The notes under the pieces: model-generated | The model's database searches: none | The model's input: only the letters and a program-made list of their open reading frames with translations | What the model was told of the DNA's origin: nothing | Made by a program: the position numbers and the translations under genes | Shown here: positions 39,916 to 48,662 of the stretch, piece by piece | Layout: every line of letters starts with the position of its first letter | How positions within the stretch are numbered: position 1 is the stretch's first letter | Assembly: GCF_023921125.1 (NCBI RefSeq) | Contig: NZ_CP099466.1 | Location: 1,674,001-1,738,000 of the forward strand | Direction: 5' to 3' | Length of the DNA: 64,000 bases | Source of the DNA: Arthrobacter caoxuetaonis | GTDB taxonomy: Bacteria; Actinomycetota; Actinomycetes; Actinomycetales; Micrococcaceae

Positions 39916-40703
39916 CCCAGGACTCCGCAGAGAATCGTCGCCCCGGCATCCTCGTTCCGCCGGATCGCGGCAGTGAAGCCGGCGGCAGCCAGCTCAGGCG
40001 AAAGCCGCGGAGCCTGCTCTTCGCTGCATTCCAGCAGCAGCTGCCCGCCGGCTGCCAGCCATGCCGGCGCTGCCGCCGCGATGGCCCGCAGGACAGCCAG
40101 CCCGCCGGCTCCGCCGTCCAGGGACAGCCGCGGTTCGTAGCGGCGGGCTTCCTGAGGCAGGAAACCCATCTCTTCCGTCGGGACGTACGGCGCATTGGCG
40201 ACGACCACGTTAAAGTGTCCGCGAAGCCTGTCCGGGAGTGCCGAGAACAGGTCACCCTCCCAGACAGCTGCCCGTCCGGTCAGGTTCCCCCGGGCACAGG
40301 CCACCGCCTCAGGGCTCCGGTCGGCGGCGTGGAGTTCGGCCTCCGGCATGGCAGCGGCCAGGACAGCACTGATGGCCCCCGAGCCACAGCAGAGGTCCAG
40401 GACCACGGGGGAGGGCAGGGTGCGGGCTGCCGTAACCGCCGCACCGGCGAGGAACTCCGTCCGCCGCCGCGGGATAAATACCCCCGGAACGACGGCGATC
40501 CGGAGGCCGCAGAACCCTGCCCAGCCCAGGACGTATTCCAGCGGCTGCCCGGCCAGGCGCCGCCGAAGAAGCTCCTCCGCCTCCGGGGGCGAGGCGGCGG
40601 CACCGGCAATCAGGGCCGCCTCTTCCTCCGCATACACACAACCGGCCGCGCGGAGCTGCGGCGAGTACAGGTCCGCCAGTGCCTGCTCCTCCGCTTTCTC
40701 CAT
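39912..40703 (-). CDS. PrmC-related putative protein N5-glutamine methyltransferase
   Basis: The 263-residue methyltransferase has the SAM-binding VVLDLCCGSGAISAVLA and motif IV NAPYVPTEEM, where the release-factor methylase PrmC has NPPY. The PrmC-related family of unknown target commonly has this NAPY form, so the enzyme may still act on glutamine. An N-terminal helical region precedes it, with LEYVLGWAGFCG. The frame extends to 40778, but MEKAEEQ at 40703 follows GAAGAGGG and matches the family start. Confidence 0.82.
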   Translation of the reverse strand: MEKAEEQALADLYSPQLRAAGCVYAEEEAALIAGAAASPPEAEELLRRRLAGQPLEYVLGWAGFCGLRIAVVPGVFIPRRRTEFLAGAAVTAARTLPSPVVLDLCCGSGAISAVLAAAMPEAELHAADRSPEAVACARGNLTGRAAVWEGDLFSALPDRLRGHFNVVVANAPYVPTEEMGFLPQEARRYEPRLSLDGGAGGLAVLRAIAAAAPAWLAAGGQLLLECSEEQAPRLSPELAAAGFTAAIRRNEDAGATILCGVLG

Positions 40704-40787
40704 CCGGTGCCCTCTTCCTACGCCGTCACGGTTGCAAAACACCGCACTTATCTTTCCAATCTCTGGAATACGACGCATCTGCGGAGT

Positions 40788-40793
40788 TATGGT
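40788..40793 (+). promoter_or_regulatory. -10-like TATGGT before the mod regulator (possible leaderless start)
   Basis: TATGGT ends seven bases before the ATG at 40800. No Shine-Dalgarno sequence is present in between. Confidence 0.5.
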
Positions 40794-40799
40794 CTATTC

Positions 40800-41210
40800 A
40801 TGCCTAGCTTGAGAGTTGCCGAAGCAGCCCGGTTCCTCGGTGTCAGCGACGATACCGTGCGCCGCTGGATTGAGAACGGTACCTTGACCGGTATCCGCGA
40901 TGCCAGCGGGCGCCAGGCCGTCCAGAGTCTGGAACTGGCACGGCTGGCACGCAGCCAGGCACAGCTGCCGGCTGATCCGGCGGAGAGTGTCTCCTCGGCC
41001 CGAAACCGCTTTGTTGGCCTGGTGACCGACATCGTCATGGACAAGGTCATGGCCCAGGTTGAGCTGCAGTGCGGGCCCTTCCGGGTGGTTTCACTCATGA
41101 GTGCCGAAGCTGTCCGGGAACTGGGGCTGGAACCCGGATCCACGGCCACCGCGGTGGTCAAGGCAACGAACGTGATTGTGGAAGTCCCGCCGGGAAAGAA
41201 GCAGGTGTAA
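40800..41210 (+). CDS. MerR/excisionase-type HTH protein with molybdate-binding TOBE domain
   Basis: The 136-residue protein has an N-terminal helix-turn-helix (LRVAEAARFLGVSDDTVRRWIENG, residues 4-27) and a C-terminal molbindin (TOBE) domain (about 68-134) beginning ARNRFVGLVTDIVMDKVMAQVEL. Molbindin domains bind molybdate. The gene abuts modA with a TAATG overlap, so a role as molybdate-responsive regulator of modABC is likely. The combination is common in actinobacteria. DNA binding and ligand response are inferred. Confidence 0.85.
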   Translation: MPSLRVAEAARFLGVSDDTVRRWIENGTLTGIRDASGRQAVQSLELARLARSQAQLPADPAESVSSARNRFVGLVTDIVMDKVMAQVELQCGPFRVVSLMSAEAVRELGLEPGSTATAVVKATNVIVEVPPGKKQV

Positions 41211-41995
41211 TGCCCGAACGGTTCAGCCGCGCCGGGTTCCTTGTTCCGGCCCTGGCGGCGGTGCTTGCACTGGGTGCCTGCGCGGACACGACGCCGGCCG
41301 CCGGGCGCGGCGGCGAGCTCACGGTCTTCGCAGCGGCGTCGCTGTCCCGTTCCTTCACCGAGCTTGCGCAGGATTTTGAAGCCGCCCATCCCGGAACCAC
41401 GGTGCGGCTGAATTTCGCCGGCTCCTCCGACCTGGCCGCGCAGCTCGTGGCCGGAGCCCCGGCGGACGTGTTCGCGGCCGCCGACGAAACGAACATGGCC
41501 AGGGTCCTGGAGGCGGACCTGGCAGCCGGCGAGCCTGCGGACTTTGCCGCCAACACGCTGACCATAGCGGTGCCGCCCGGCAATCCGGCGGGGATCACCG
41601 GGTTCGGCGACCTCGCAGCTCCGGGAGTCCAGGTGGTGATGTGCGCCGTGCAGGTGCCGTGCGGCGCTGCCGCAGAACGGATCGAAGCGGCTTCCGGAAC
41701 TACCCTGTCCCCGGTGAGCGAGGAATCGTCGGTGGCCGGCGTGCTGGGCAAGGTCAGTTCAGGGGAAGCCGACGCCGGCCTGGTCTATGTCACGGACGTC
41801 AAAGCGGCCGGGAGCAGCGTTGAGGAAGTACCTCTTCCCGAGGTCGCGGATGCGGTCAACAGGTACCCGATCGTCCGCCTTTCCGGATCCGGCAACAGTG
41901 TCGGCAACAGTGACGCTGCCGATGCCTTCATCCAGTACGTAGTGGGCAGCCAGGGACAGTCTGTGCTGCGAGGGGCCGGCTTTGGTGCTCCGTAA
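41210..41995 (+). CDS. modA: Molybdate ABC transporter substrate-binding lipoprotein
   Basis: The 261-residue protein has a signal with lipobox LALGAC (near residue 24) and the ModA sequence [72 protein letters not shown]. The serines in AASLS and GSSD coordinate the oxyanion in known ModA proteins. ATG overlaps the regulator stop (TAATG), and modB begins inside its last codons. Confidence 0.95.
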   Translation: MPERFSRAGFLVPALAAVLALGACADTTPAAGRGGELTVFAAASLSRSFTELAQDFEAAHPGTTVRLNFAGSSDLAAQLVAGAPADVFAAADETNMARVLEADLAAGEPADFAANTLTIAVPPGNPAGITGFGDLAAPGVQVVMCAVQVPCGAAAERIEAASGTTLSPVSEESSVAGVLGKVSSGEADAGLVYVTDVKAAGSSVEEVPLPEVADAVNRYPIVRLSGSGNSVGNSDAADAFIQYVVGSQGQSVLRGAGFGAP

Positions 41996-42827
41996 CAGCA
42001 TGGCGCCGCTGCCGCCCTGGATTCCGGGGGTAGCGGCCGTCGGGGCCTTGTTCCTGCTGCTTCCCCTCGCGGCGCTCACCGCGGCCGTGAACTGGTCAGA
42101 CTTCCTTCCGCTGATCACCTCCGAGTCCTCGCTGGCCGCCCTGTCCCTGAGCCTGCGGACCGCGGTGGTGAGTACGCTGCTGTGCATCCTCCTGGGCGTT
42201 CCGCTGGCCCTGGTCCTGGCCCGGACGCAGTTCCCGGGAAAAAGGCTGGTCCGGGCGCTGGTGCTGCTGCCGCTGGTGCTGCCTCCGGTGGTAGGCGGCA
42301 TCGCACTGCTGTACACCTTCGGCAGGCAGGGGCTGCTGGGCGGGGTGCTGGAGGTCCTCGGTATCCAGGTTGCCTTCTCCACCGCTGCTGTCGTGCTGGC
42401 GCAGACCTTCGTGGCCCTGCCGTTCCTGGTCCTGAGCCTCGAAGGTGCACTGCGGACCGCGGGTACACGCTATGAAGCAGTCGCAGCCACGCTCGGCGCG
42501 GCGCCGTCGACCGTACTGCGCAGGGTCACCGTGCCGCTGGTGGTTCCCGGCCTGGTCTCCGGGGCGGTCCTCTCCTTTGCCCGCTGCCTCGGTGAATTCG
42601 GGGCAACCCTCGCCTTTGCCGGCAGCCTGCAGGGGGTCACGCGAACGCTGCCGCTGGAGGTCTACCTGCAGCGGGAGAGCGACGCCGATGCCGCCGTGGC
42701 TCTCTCACTCGTCCTGGTGGCGGTCGCCGTGACAGTGGTGGGGCTGACCTACCCCGGCGCCGGCCGGGCAGGGCAGCGGCGGACGTCCCGGCCTGCCGGA
42801 ACTGCTCCGGCGGAGGTCCGGAAATGA
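41982..42827 (+). CDS. modB: Molybdate ABC transporter permease
   Basis: The 281-residue protein has about six transmembrane helices and the permease EAA loop [28 protein letters not shown] that contacts the ATPase. [16 protein letters not shown] is typical of ModB. Several starts are possible: TTG at 41982, GTG at 41985 and ATG at 42000; GAGGGG around 41970 fits the earlier ones, which overlap modA. The stop overlaps modC (ATGA). Confidence 0.93.
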   Translation: MVLRNSMAPLPPWIPGVAAVGALFLLLPLAALTAAVNWSDFLPLITSESSLAALSLSLRTAVVSTLLCILLGVPLALVLARTQFPGKRLVRALVLLPLVLPPVVGGIALLYTFGRQGLLGGVLEVLGIQVAFSTAAVVLAQTFVALPFLVLSLEGALRTAGTRYEAVAATLGAAPSTVLRRVTVPLVVPGLVSGAVLSFARCLGEFGATLAFAGSLQGVTRTLPLEVYLQRESDADAAVALSLVLVAVAVTVVGLTYPGAGRAGQRRTSRPAGTAPAEVRK

Positions 42828-43909
42828 GCCTGCACCTGAGTGCAACCGTTCCGCAGCGGGGGGTTGACGTCGACCTGCGCCTGGCGGAGGGCGAGACGGT
42901 GGCGCTGCTTGGCCCCAACGGCGCCGGGAAATCCACGGTGGTCTCCCTGATCGCCGGGCTGGTGCATCCGGAGGTCGGCCGGGCCGAATTGGGCGGCCGG
43001 ACGCTCTTCAACCTCGCCGGGTCCCGGGGTACCTGGGTCCCCGCACACCGCCGCGGAACGGCACTGCTGGCCCAGGAACCGCTGCTTTTTCCACACCTCA
43101 ATGTCCGGGAGAACGTGGCGTTCGGACCGCGCAGCACCGGATCGTCAAGGAAGACCGCCCTGGCCGCCGCGGACCGCTGGCTGGCCGAAGTGGACGCCGC
43201 GGACCTCGCCCGGCGCCGTCCCTCCGAACTCTCCGGCGGGCAGGCCCAGCGCGTGGCCCTGGCACGCGCCCTGGCCGCCGAACCCGCACTGCTGCTGCTC
43301 GACGAACCCATGGCGGCGCTGGACGTGGAAGCGGTGCCCCTGATGAGGCGGCTGCTGAAACGGACCCTGGCCGGCCGGAGCGCGCTGATCGTGACGCACG
43401 ACGTGCTGGACGCGCTGACCCTCGCGGACCGGGTGCTGGTAATGCAGGAGGGCAGGATCGTCGAGTCCGGCCCCGCCGCCGTGGTGCTCCGCCGGCCCCG
43501 AAGCCAGTTCACCGCGAGCCTGGCGGGATTGAACCTTGTGGCGGGAATCCGGAAGTCCGGCGGGTTCGTGGCCGGGGATTTTACCCTTCCGGGCGTCCTG
43601 GCCGAGCCGGCGGCCGGGGGCGAAGGAGCGCGCTGGCTGGCGGCGTTTTCGCCGACGTCCGTGGCGGTGCATCCTGCCGGTCCGGTGCATCCCGGCGTTG
43701 TGCATCCTGCCGGGCCGGGCGGAGGGGTGCACACCCTTTTCCGTGCCCGCGTCACGGACCTGGAGCCGCAGGGGGACCGGATCCGGGTGCGCGCAGGAGG
43801 GCTCGCTGCTGACATTTCACCGGGGCGGGCGGCTGAACTGGGACTCGACCCGGGGCAGGACGTGGTCCTGGCCCTGAATCCCGAAGCCATGGAGCTCTAC
43901 CCGGAATAG
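42824..43909 (+). CDS. modC: Molybdate ABC transporter ATP-binding protein, with His-Pro repeat
   Basis: The 361-residue ATPase has Walker [10 protein letters not shown] (30-38), signature [15 protein letters not shown], Walker [13 protein letters not shown] and H-loop IVTHDV. The C-terminal region is a TOBE domain. Between the ATPase and the final domain lies an unusual stretch (about 282-302) with [11 protein letters not shown] and VHPAGP repeats, also visible as DNA repeats of GTGCATCC at 43668-43715. It completes modABC, which imports molybdate for molybdenum cofactor enzymes. Confidence 0.93.
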   Translation: MSLHLSATVPQRGVDVDLRLAEGETVALLGPNGAGKSTVVSLIAGLVHPEVGRAELGGRTLFNLAGSRGTWVPAHRRGTALLAQEPLLFPHLNVRENVAFGPRSTGSSRKTALAAADRWLAEVDAADLARRRPSELSGGQAQRVALARALAAEPALLLLDEPMAALDVEAVPLMRRLLKRTLAGRSALIVTHDVLDALTLADRVLVMQEGRIVESGPAAVVLRRPRSQFTASLAGLNLVAGIRKSGGFVAGDFTLPGVLAEPAAGGEGARWLAAFSPTSVAVHPAGPVHPGVVHPAGPGGGVHTLFRARVTDLEPQGDRIRVRAGGLAADISPGRAAELGLDPGQDVVLALNPEAMELYPE

Positions 43910-43980
43910 CACTCGCGCGGGTATTGGTCCGCGGCAGCCGGTTCCTGCCTGGTCCCTGAACATCTGCCCTCCCGCGGCCC

Positions 43981-43986
43981 TATACT
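43981..43986 (+). promoter_or_regulatory. -10 element TATACT before the two-component regulator
   Basis: TATACT ends seven bases before the ATG at 43994. Transcription should start at or beside the ATG. There is no Shine-Dalgarno sequence upstream. Confidence 0.6.
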
Positions 43987-43993
43987 CGCGAAG

Positions 43994-44662
43994 ATGGAGG
44001 ACCAACCGAGGATCCTTGTGGTGGAAGATGACCGGGCCCTTTCCCGGATGCTGGTGGAGATCCTCGAATCTGTTGGCTATGCCGTCACAACGGCCTTCGA
44101 CGGTCAGCGTGCCCTGCATCTTGGGCTGACCCAGGAGTTCGATGTGCTGCTGCTGGACCGCGGGCTGCCCGCCATCGAAGGCCTGGATGTCCTGGCACGC
44201 CTGCGCAGCCGGGGCGTTGGCGTTCCCGCCCTGGTGCTTTCCGCCCTGGGCAACCCGTCGGACCGTGTGGAGGGCCTGGACAGGGGTGCCGAAGACTACC
44301 TGGCCAAGCCGTTCGACGTCGATGAACTGCTGGCGCGGCTGCGCGTCCTGCGGCGCCGGACCATCCGGGAGGTGCCTGTCCTGCCGGTGCCCGGCGGAAT
44401 GTTCGACGCCGCCGGGCGGACCGTGACCACGGGAGCCGGGGCGGTGGTGGTCCTGTCGGAACGCGAAGCTGCGCTCCTGGAGGAGCTGGCCAGGCGCCCC
44501 GGACAGGTTTTCCCCCGCGAGGACCTGCACGCCCTCGTGTTCCCGGACGCCGACGACGACGGCGTCGTCGACACGTATGTGCATTATCTGCGCCGGAAAC
44601 TGGGCAGGAACGCGGTCCTGACCGTTCGGGGGATCGGCTACCGCCTGGGCCGGCAGGAATAG
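43994..44662 (+). CDS. OmpR/PhoB-family response regulator
   Basis: The 222-residue regulator has a receiver domain with EDD (11-13), phosphoacceptor Asp55 (LLLDRGLP), Ser83 in the Thr position and Lys105, then a winged-helix DNA-binding domain (about 128-220) ending RKLGRNAVLTVRGIGYRLG. The kinase gene follows after seven bases. No target is evident beyond its operon. Confidence 0.93.
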   Translation: MEDQPRILVVEDDRALSRMLVEILESVGYAVTTAFDGQRALHLGLTQEFDVLLLDRGLPAIEGLDVLARLRSRGVGVPALVLSALGNPSDRVEGLDRGAEDYLAKPFDVDELLARLRVLRRRTIREVPVLPVPGGMFDAAGRTVTTGAGAVVVLSEREAALLEELARRPGQVFPREDLHALVFPDADDDGVVDTYVHYLRRKLGRNAVLTVRGIGYRLGRQE

Positions 44663-44669
44663 GTCTGCC

Positions 44670-45911
44670 GTGGCAAGGGCACTGCGCGGGGAACGGAGTG
44701 AACTCCGCCGGGCCTCGGTACGGCTGGCGGTCCAGTTCACCGCGCTCATCGTGGTGCTGCTCTCGCTGGCCGGCGCCGTCGTCTACTACCTCGCCGCCGC
44801 CGGGAGTGAGGAAGCCCTCCAGCAGCGGCTGGAGGCCGCCGTCGAACTGGATAACCCGCGTGATGCCCCGCTGGACGTTTTCCTGGCGGTCTTGAACCGC
44901 GGCAGGCTGGAAGTCTCGCGGGACGTGCCTTCGGGCCTGCCTGTGGCCAGCTCGCTGTCGGCCGTTGCGGCAGGAGCAGGCAGCATCGAAGAAACCGTGG
45001 AGGCAGACGGCACAACCTACCGCGTGCTGACGGCGCAGGAGAGGCGCGGCCGGGTTGTCCAGGCCGCCGTGGATACGCAGGAAACACGGAACCAGCTGAA
45101 CCGCCTGTTATTCGCGCTGATAGCGGCCGTGGTGTGTTCGGCAGCGGTGGCGGCACTGTTTTCAGTTCTGGCCGCGCGGGCTGCCATGCGCCCGCTGGCC
45201 CGGGCCCTCGAGCTGCAGCGCAGGTTCGTCTCTGACGCCAGCCATGAACTGCGCACGCCGCTGACCCTGCTGAGCACCCGGGCCCAGCTGCTGCGCCGGC
45301 GCGCCGCGGGGCAGGCAGGCGGAGCGTCTCCCGGGGAGCTGGACCGCCTCATTCAGGGGCTGGATGAGGTGGTGGCAGACGCAGGGGTCCTCACCGGAAT
45401 CCTGGACGACCTGCTGGTTGCCGCGGATCCGCGAAAGCCCGGGACGCTGGAAGAGGTGGATCTGGCAGCCGTTGCCCGGCAGACAGCCGCCGCCTTCGGC
45501 CCCGCCTTTTCCGACCGGGGCCTTGCCCTGCACGCCCAACTGCCGGACGTGCCGGTGCCTGTCCTGGGCAACGAAGCGGCACTTCAACGGGTCTTCACCG
45601 CGCTGTTGTCCAACGCTCTGGATTTCGGGCGGACGGAAGTTACCGTCTCCGTAGCCGCGCGGAACCGCGACGCCGTGGTCACGGTGGCAGACGACGGCCC
45701 GGGGCTGCCGCCGGAGCTCGCCGGAGCACTGTTCGACCGCTTCTCCTCGGTACGCCCGGCCCCGGCAGGGCACACCCGGCACTACGGCCTGGGCCTTGCG
45801 CTGGTCGCAGAAATCGCCGCACGGTTCGGCGGATCAGTCAGCGCTGAACCGGAAACAGGCCATGGCGCCGTCCTGGTGGTGCGGCTGCCCCTATCCGCAC
45901 GGGGCTTCTAA
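44670..45911 (+). CDS. Sensor histidine kinase
   Basis: The 413-residue kinase has two transmembrane helices (about 20-43 and 147-170) around a small extracellular domain, then the phosphoacceptor box DASHELRTPLTLL (His192). The ATPase domain shows a Asn box (LSNALDFG), G1 DDGPGLP and G2 YGLGLALV. No PAS domain, and little of a HAMP domain, is seen. The start is GTG at 44670. It would phosphorylate the preceding regulator, and the signal is unknown. Confidence 0.93.
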   Translation: MARALRGERSELRRASVRLAVQFTALIVVLLSLAGAVVYYLAAAGSEEALQQRLEAAVELDNPRDAPLDVFLAVLNRGRLEVSRDVPSGLPVASSLSAVAAGAGSIEETVEADGTTYRVLTAQERRGRVVQAAVDTQETRNQLNRLLFALIAAVVCSAAVAALFSVLAARAAMRPLARALELQRRFVSDASHELRTPLTLLSTRAQLLRRRAAGQAGGASPGELDRLIQGLDEVVADAGVLTGILDDLLVAADPRKPGTLEEVDLAAVARQTAAAFGPAFSDRGLALHAQLPDVPVPVLGNEAALQRVFTALLSNALDFGRTEVTVSVAARNRDAVVTVADDGPGLPPELAGALFDRFSSVRPAPAGHTRHYGLGLALVAEIAARFGGSVSAEPETGHGAVLVVRLPLSARGF

Positions 45912-45983
45912 GAATCCTCGAAGAATCGCGGCGTTGGATAGATGGCGTAGGAATATCCAAACTCAAGGGAGGTGTCACCAATC

Positions 45984-46469
45984 GTGGCGATTGGGAGCAA
46001 AGCGAAGAAGGTCATCATCTGGACCGCCAGCGGTCTGGCCGCCGCCGGCCTGCTCGCCGGAACGTTCTTCACGGGTATGGCCGTTGGGGACAATATGGAG
46101 ACTGCATCGGTGACGTCCGAACAGGAGCAGGGCCAGGACCAGGGCCGCGGCGGCGACCGGGAACGGCGCGGGCCCGAAGACGCCCAGGAGCGCGACGGCG
46201 GCAGTGACGAAGCCCGGCCGGATCGGCAGGACACCCAGGACGGGGATGATCCGAAGCCCGGCAAGGAGAATGCTGACGGCCAGGCCGACGAAGGCCGGGA
46301 AGACGGACAGCACGACGACGGGGCCGATGGCGGTGACCGCGGTGATCGGGAAGATCGGGACGGCGACCGCGGCAAGGGCGGAGGCCACGGCCGCGGCGGC
46401 CACCACGGCGACGCCCCCGAGGACGGCGACGCGCCTGAGGAATCAGAGACTCCGGCGGAACAGTCCTGA
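45984..46469 (+). CDS. One-helix membrane protein with a highly charged Asp/Gly/Arg-rich tail
   Basis: The 161-residue protein has a short basic N-terminus, a single hydrophobic segment (IIWTASGLAAAGLLAGTFFTGMAVG, about residues 12-35) and a roughly 115-residue low-complexity tail of Asp, Gly, Glu, Arg and His, including DGDRGKGGGHGRGGHHG. No known domain is visible. It lies 72 bases after the kinase gene, and the GTG at 45984 follows AGGGAGG. It may be a target or accessory of the two-component system. The tail could bind cations, but this is a guess. Confidence 0.62.
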   Translation: MAIGSKAKKVIIWTASGLAAAGLLAGTFFTGMAVGDNMETASVTSEQEQGQDQGRGGDRERRGPEDAQERDGGSDEARPDRQDTQDGDDPKPGKENADGQADEGREDGQHDDGADGGDRGDREDRDGDRGKGGGHGRGGHHGDAPEDGDAPEESETPAEQS

Positions 46470-46470
46470 C

Positions 46471-47370
46471 TTAGGACGGCAGCAGCTGCGCGGAGGCTGT
46501 CTCGCGGTGCGCGGGTTCGCCGGATGCGAGGGCAAACAGCGCGTAGTTCAACGGGCCGGCCGCTATCAGCGCCGTGCACCGTTCGGCAAGGTGCGGCTCG
46601 GTGAGCCCTGTCGCGTCCTGGTACCAGCGGACCACGTCGTCGAGGGAACCCGGCGAGATGAGGTGCACGTACATAAACTCCAGGGCCGGGTCACTCACCT
46701 TCGCCGTGGTCCAGTCCAATACGGAGACGATCCGTTTGGCGTCATCGAGCAGCAGATGCGCGGGATACAGCTCCCCATGGGTCAGCACCGTCCGCTGCGG
46801 CCAAAGCCGGTCATCGGCCAGCCACTGTTCCCAGCCGGCCAGCAGCTCCGGGGCGATGCGGAACTCGGCGCGCACCTGTTCCAGTACCTTCGACCAGTGC
46901 CGGCGGACGCCGTCGGGAGTCTCGGCCGGGATGCCCGCGGCGGCCGCGGCCGCCGCGTCCATCCCGTGCAGCGACGCGATCAATCCGGCCAGGGAGTGGA
47001 GGTACGTCGGATCCGACGGGTCAAAGTGCCATTCGGGCTGGTTGTCCCGGTCCACCGTGAGCCCCGGGCTGCCCGGAAGCAGGGGATAGGCAATGAGGTC
47101 CGAACTCTGGATCTTCCATTCCGGAACCGCTGCAGGAAGGCGCGGACGCACGAAATCAAGGATCGCCTGCTCGCGTTCCTGGCCGGCGGCAACGTCCGCG
47201 CGCCGTGGGATCCGAAGTACCCAGTCCCCGCCGTCCGGTGCGGAGGCGAAAGCGACCCGGTAATCCAGTCCGGCTTCGTTGAAACGGACGGTGCCTGGTT
47301 CCAGGGCGAGTCCGTGCCGTGCTGCCAGAGTGCATATATCGGCTGCCGTCAGATCCCGCGCTTCGCTCAT
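46471..47370 (-). CDS. Macrolide 2'-phosphotransferase-like (APH-family) protein
   Basis: The 299-residue protein is in the APH kinase-like family and resembles Mph-type macrolide phosphotransferases: VLRIPRR near residue 52, VLTHGELYPAHLLLDD as the catalytic loop, and VLDWTTAKVSDPALEF with the metal-binding Asp219. The catalytic loop normally reads HGD; here it is HGE (Glu200), so activity is uncertain. The ATG at 47370 follows AAGGAAG and gives the family length, although the frame is open to 47466. It is convergent with the preceding membrane protein gene, one base apart. Confidence 0.8.
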   Translation of the reverse strand: MSEARDLTAADICTLAARHGLALEPGTVRFNEAGLDYRVAFASAPDGGDWVLRIPRRADVAAGQEREQAILDFVRPRLPAAVPEWKIQSSDLIAYPLLPGSPGLTVDRDNQPEWHFDPSDPTYLHSLAGLIASLHGMDAAAAAAAGIPAETPDGVRRHWSKVLEQVRAEFRIAPELLAGWEQWLADDRLWPQRTVLTHGELYPAHLLLDDAKRIVSVLDWTTAKVSDPALEFMYVHLISPGSLDDVVRWYQDATGLTEPHLAERCTALIAAGPLNYALFALASGEPAHRETASAQLLPS

Positions 47371-47517
47371 GGCTTCCTTTTCTCCCGGTTTACAAGGCCC
47401 CGCCCGGGGCTGGTTCCGTGACGTCCTGTTACGCAGGATGTCATGTGCCACTGCATAAGTCGTCATAAAGCAGGCGCGTTTTGGTTACGTGGCCCAGATG
47501 TTCCTAGCCTAGGGACG

Positions 47518-47598
47518 GAATCAAGAGTTCCAGCCAATGGCCCTGGCCGGCTGGACAGCAACCCTCTCGTCGTAGCGGGGTGCTCCAGGTGATGATTC
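47518..47598 (+). promoter_or_regulatory. SAM riboswitch (SAM-I/SAM-IV clan) before metQNI
   Basis: The closing stem GAATCA/TGATTC encloses TCAAGAG, the CCAGCC/GGCTGG hairpin region, the conserved ACAGCAACC junction, and CGGGGTGCTCCAGGTGATGA, which follow the S-adenosylmethionine riboswitch pattern of actinobacteria. It ends 116 bases before metQ. High SAM should reduce expression of the importer. Confidence 0.85.
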
Positions 47599-47714
47599 GG
47601 CCTCGGCGGAGACTTTCCGCGAGGCAAGTACGGCGCCGGCACTGCCCTCCAGCGGCCTGCGCCTCCACCTTGTCCGCGGAGCGCCGCGGACCCTTTTGGG
47701 AGAAGAGCCACACC

Positions 47715-48590
47715 ATGAAACTCAGCAGAATCCTGGCGATTGCAGCCGCCCCGCTCCTGGCACTGACGATGGCCGCCTGCGGCTCAGCCTCCGGGGACGA
47801 AGGCACTGTGAAGATCGGCGTGGTTGGAGCCAGCGATCCGTACTGGGCCACCTACACCGAGGCCGCGAAGGCGGAAGGCATCGACGTCGAAATCGTTGAC
47901 TTTGCCGAGTACACGCAGCCGAACCCGGCACTGACCGAGGGCGAACTGGACCTGAACCAGTTCCAGCACATCATCTACCTGGCCCGCTACAACGTTGCCA
48001 GCGGCGCAGACCTCACACCGATTGGCTCCACGGCCATCTACCCGCTGGGCCTGTACTCCACCCAGTACGACTCGGTGGAAGACATCCCCGAGGGCTCGAC
48101 GGTGGCGGTGCCCAACGACGAAAGCAACCTGGCCCGCGGCTTGCTGGTGCTGCAGTCAGCCGGGCTGGTCAGCCTCAAGGACGGCGGCAGCGTCTTCGCG
48201 ACCCTTGACGACCTCGACGAAGCCAAGTCAAAGGTCAAGGTGACCACCCTTGAGGCTTCCCTGACCCCCACGTCGCTTCCCGACGTCGCAGCAGCGATCG
48301 TCAACAACGACTTCGTCGAAGACGCGGGCCTCAAGGCCGAAGACGCCATTGCCCAGGACGATCCGTCGGATCCCAAGGCCATCCCGTACGTCAACATCTT
48401 CGCAGCGCGTGCCGGCGAGGAGGAGAACGAGACCTACCTCAAGCTCGTGCAGATCTACCAGGAAACGCAGGCAGTCCAGGACGGTGTCCAGAAGGCTTCA
48501 GGCAACACCGCCGAATTCCTGAAGGTCCCGGTCCAGGACCTGCGCGATTCGCTCGCCGAGGTCCAGCAGGACATCGAAAACCTGGACTAG
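47715..48590 (+). CDS. metQ: Methionine ABC transporter substrate-binding lipoprotein
   Basis: The 291-residue protein has a signal peptide with lipobox MAACGS (Cys22) and the NlpA/MetQ pattern: VKIGVVGASDPYW, VEIVDFAEYTQPNPALTEGELDLNQFQH, GSTAIYPLGLYS, VAVPNDESNLARGLLVLQSAGLV. The Phe/Tyr and Asn positions line the methionine pocket in known MetQ proteins. The frame is open to 47580, but the ATG at 47715 follows AGAAGAG and starts the signal peptide. A SAM riboswitch precedes it. The ATPase and permease genes follow. Confidence 0.94.
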   Translation: MKLSRILAIAAAPLLALTMAACGSASGDEGTVKIGVVGASDPYWATYTEAAKAEGIDVEIVDFAEYTQPNPALTEGELDLNQFQHIIYLARYNVASGADLTPIGSTAIYPLGLYSTQYDSVEDIPEGSTVAVPNDESNLARGLLVLQSAGLVSLKDGGSVFATLDDLDEAKSKVKVTTLEASLTPTSLPDVAAAIVNNDFVEDAGLKAEDAIAQDDPSDPKAIPYVNIFAARAGEEENETYLKLVQIYQETQAVQDGVQKASGNTAEFLKVPVQDLRDSLAEVQQDIENLD

Positions 48591-48607
48591 TTCCTGCCCG
48601 TTCCACC

Positions 48608-48643
48608 GCGTCCCGGGTCCGGCTGCGGCCGGACCCGGGACGC
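48608..48643 (+). terminator. Strong hairpin between metQ and metN
   Basis: GCGTCCCGGGTCCGGC pairs perfectly with GCCGGACCCGGGACGC around a TGCG loop (16 base pairs). Only a weak T-rich tail follows (TCGTTCTG). It may lower metNI expression relative to metQ or protect the metQ transcript. Confidence 0.6.
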
Positions 48644-48662
48644 TCGTTCTGCAAGGGAAACC

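Noticed and set aside
45908..46579. Minus-strand frame opposite the charged membrane protein
   Set aside because: Its Ser/Pro/Arg-rich sequence arises from the complement of Asp/Gly codons; the plus-strand frame has the ribosome site and a membrane helix.
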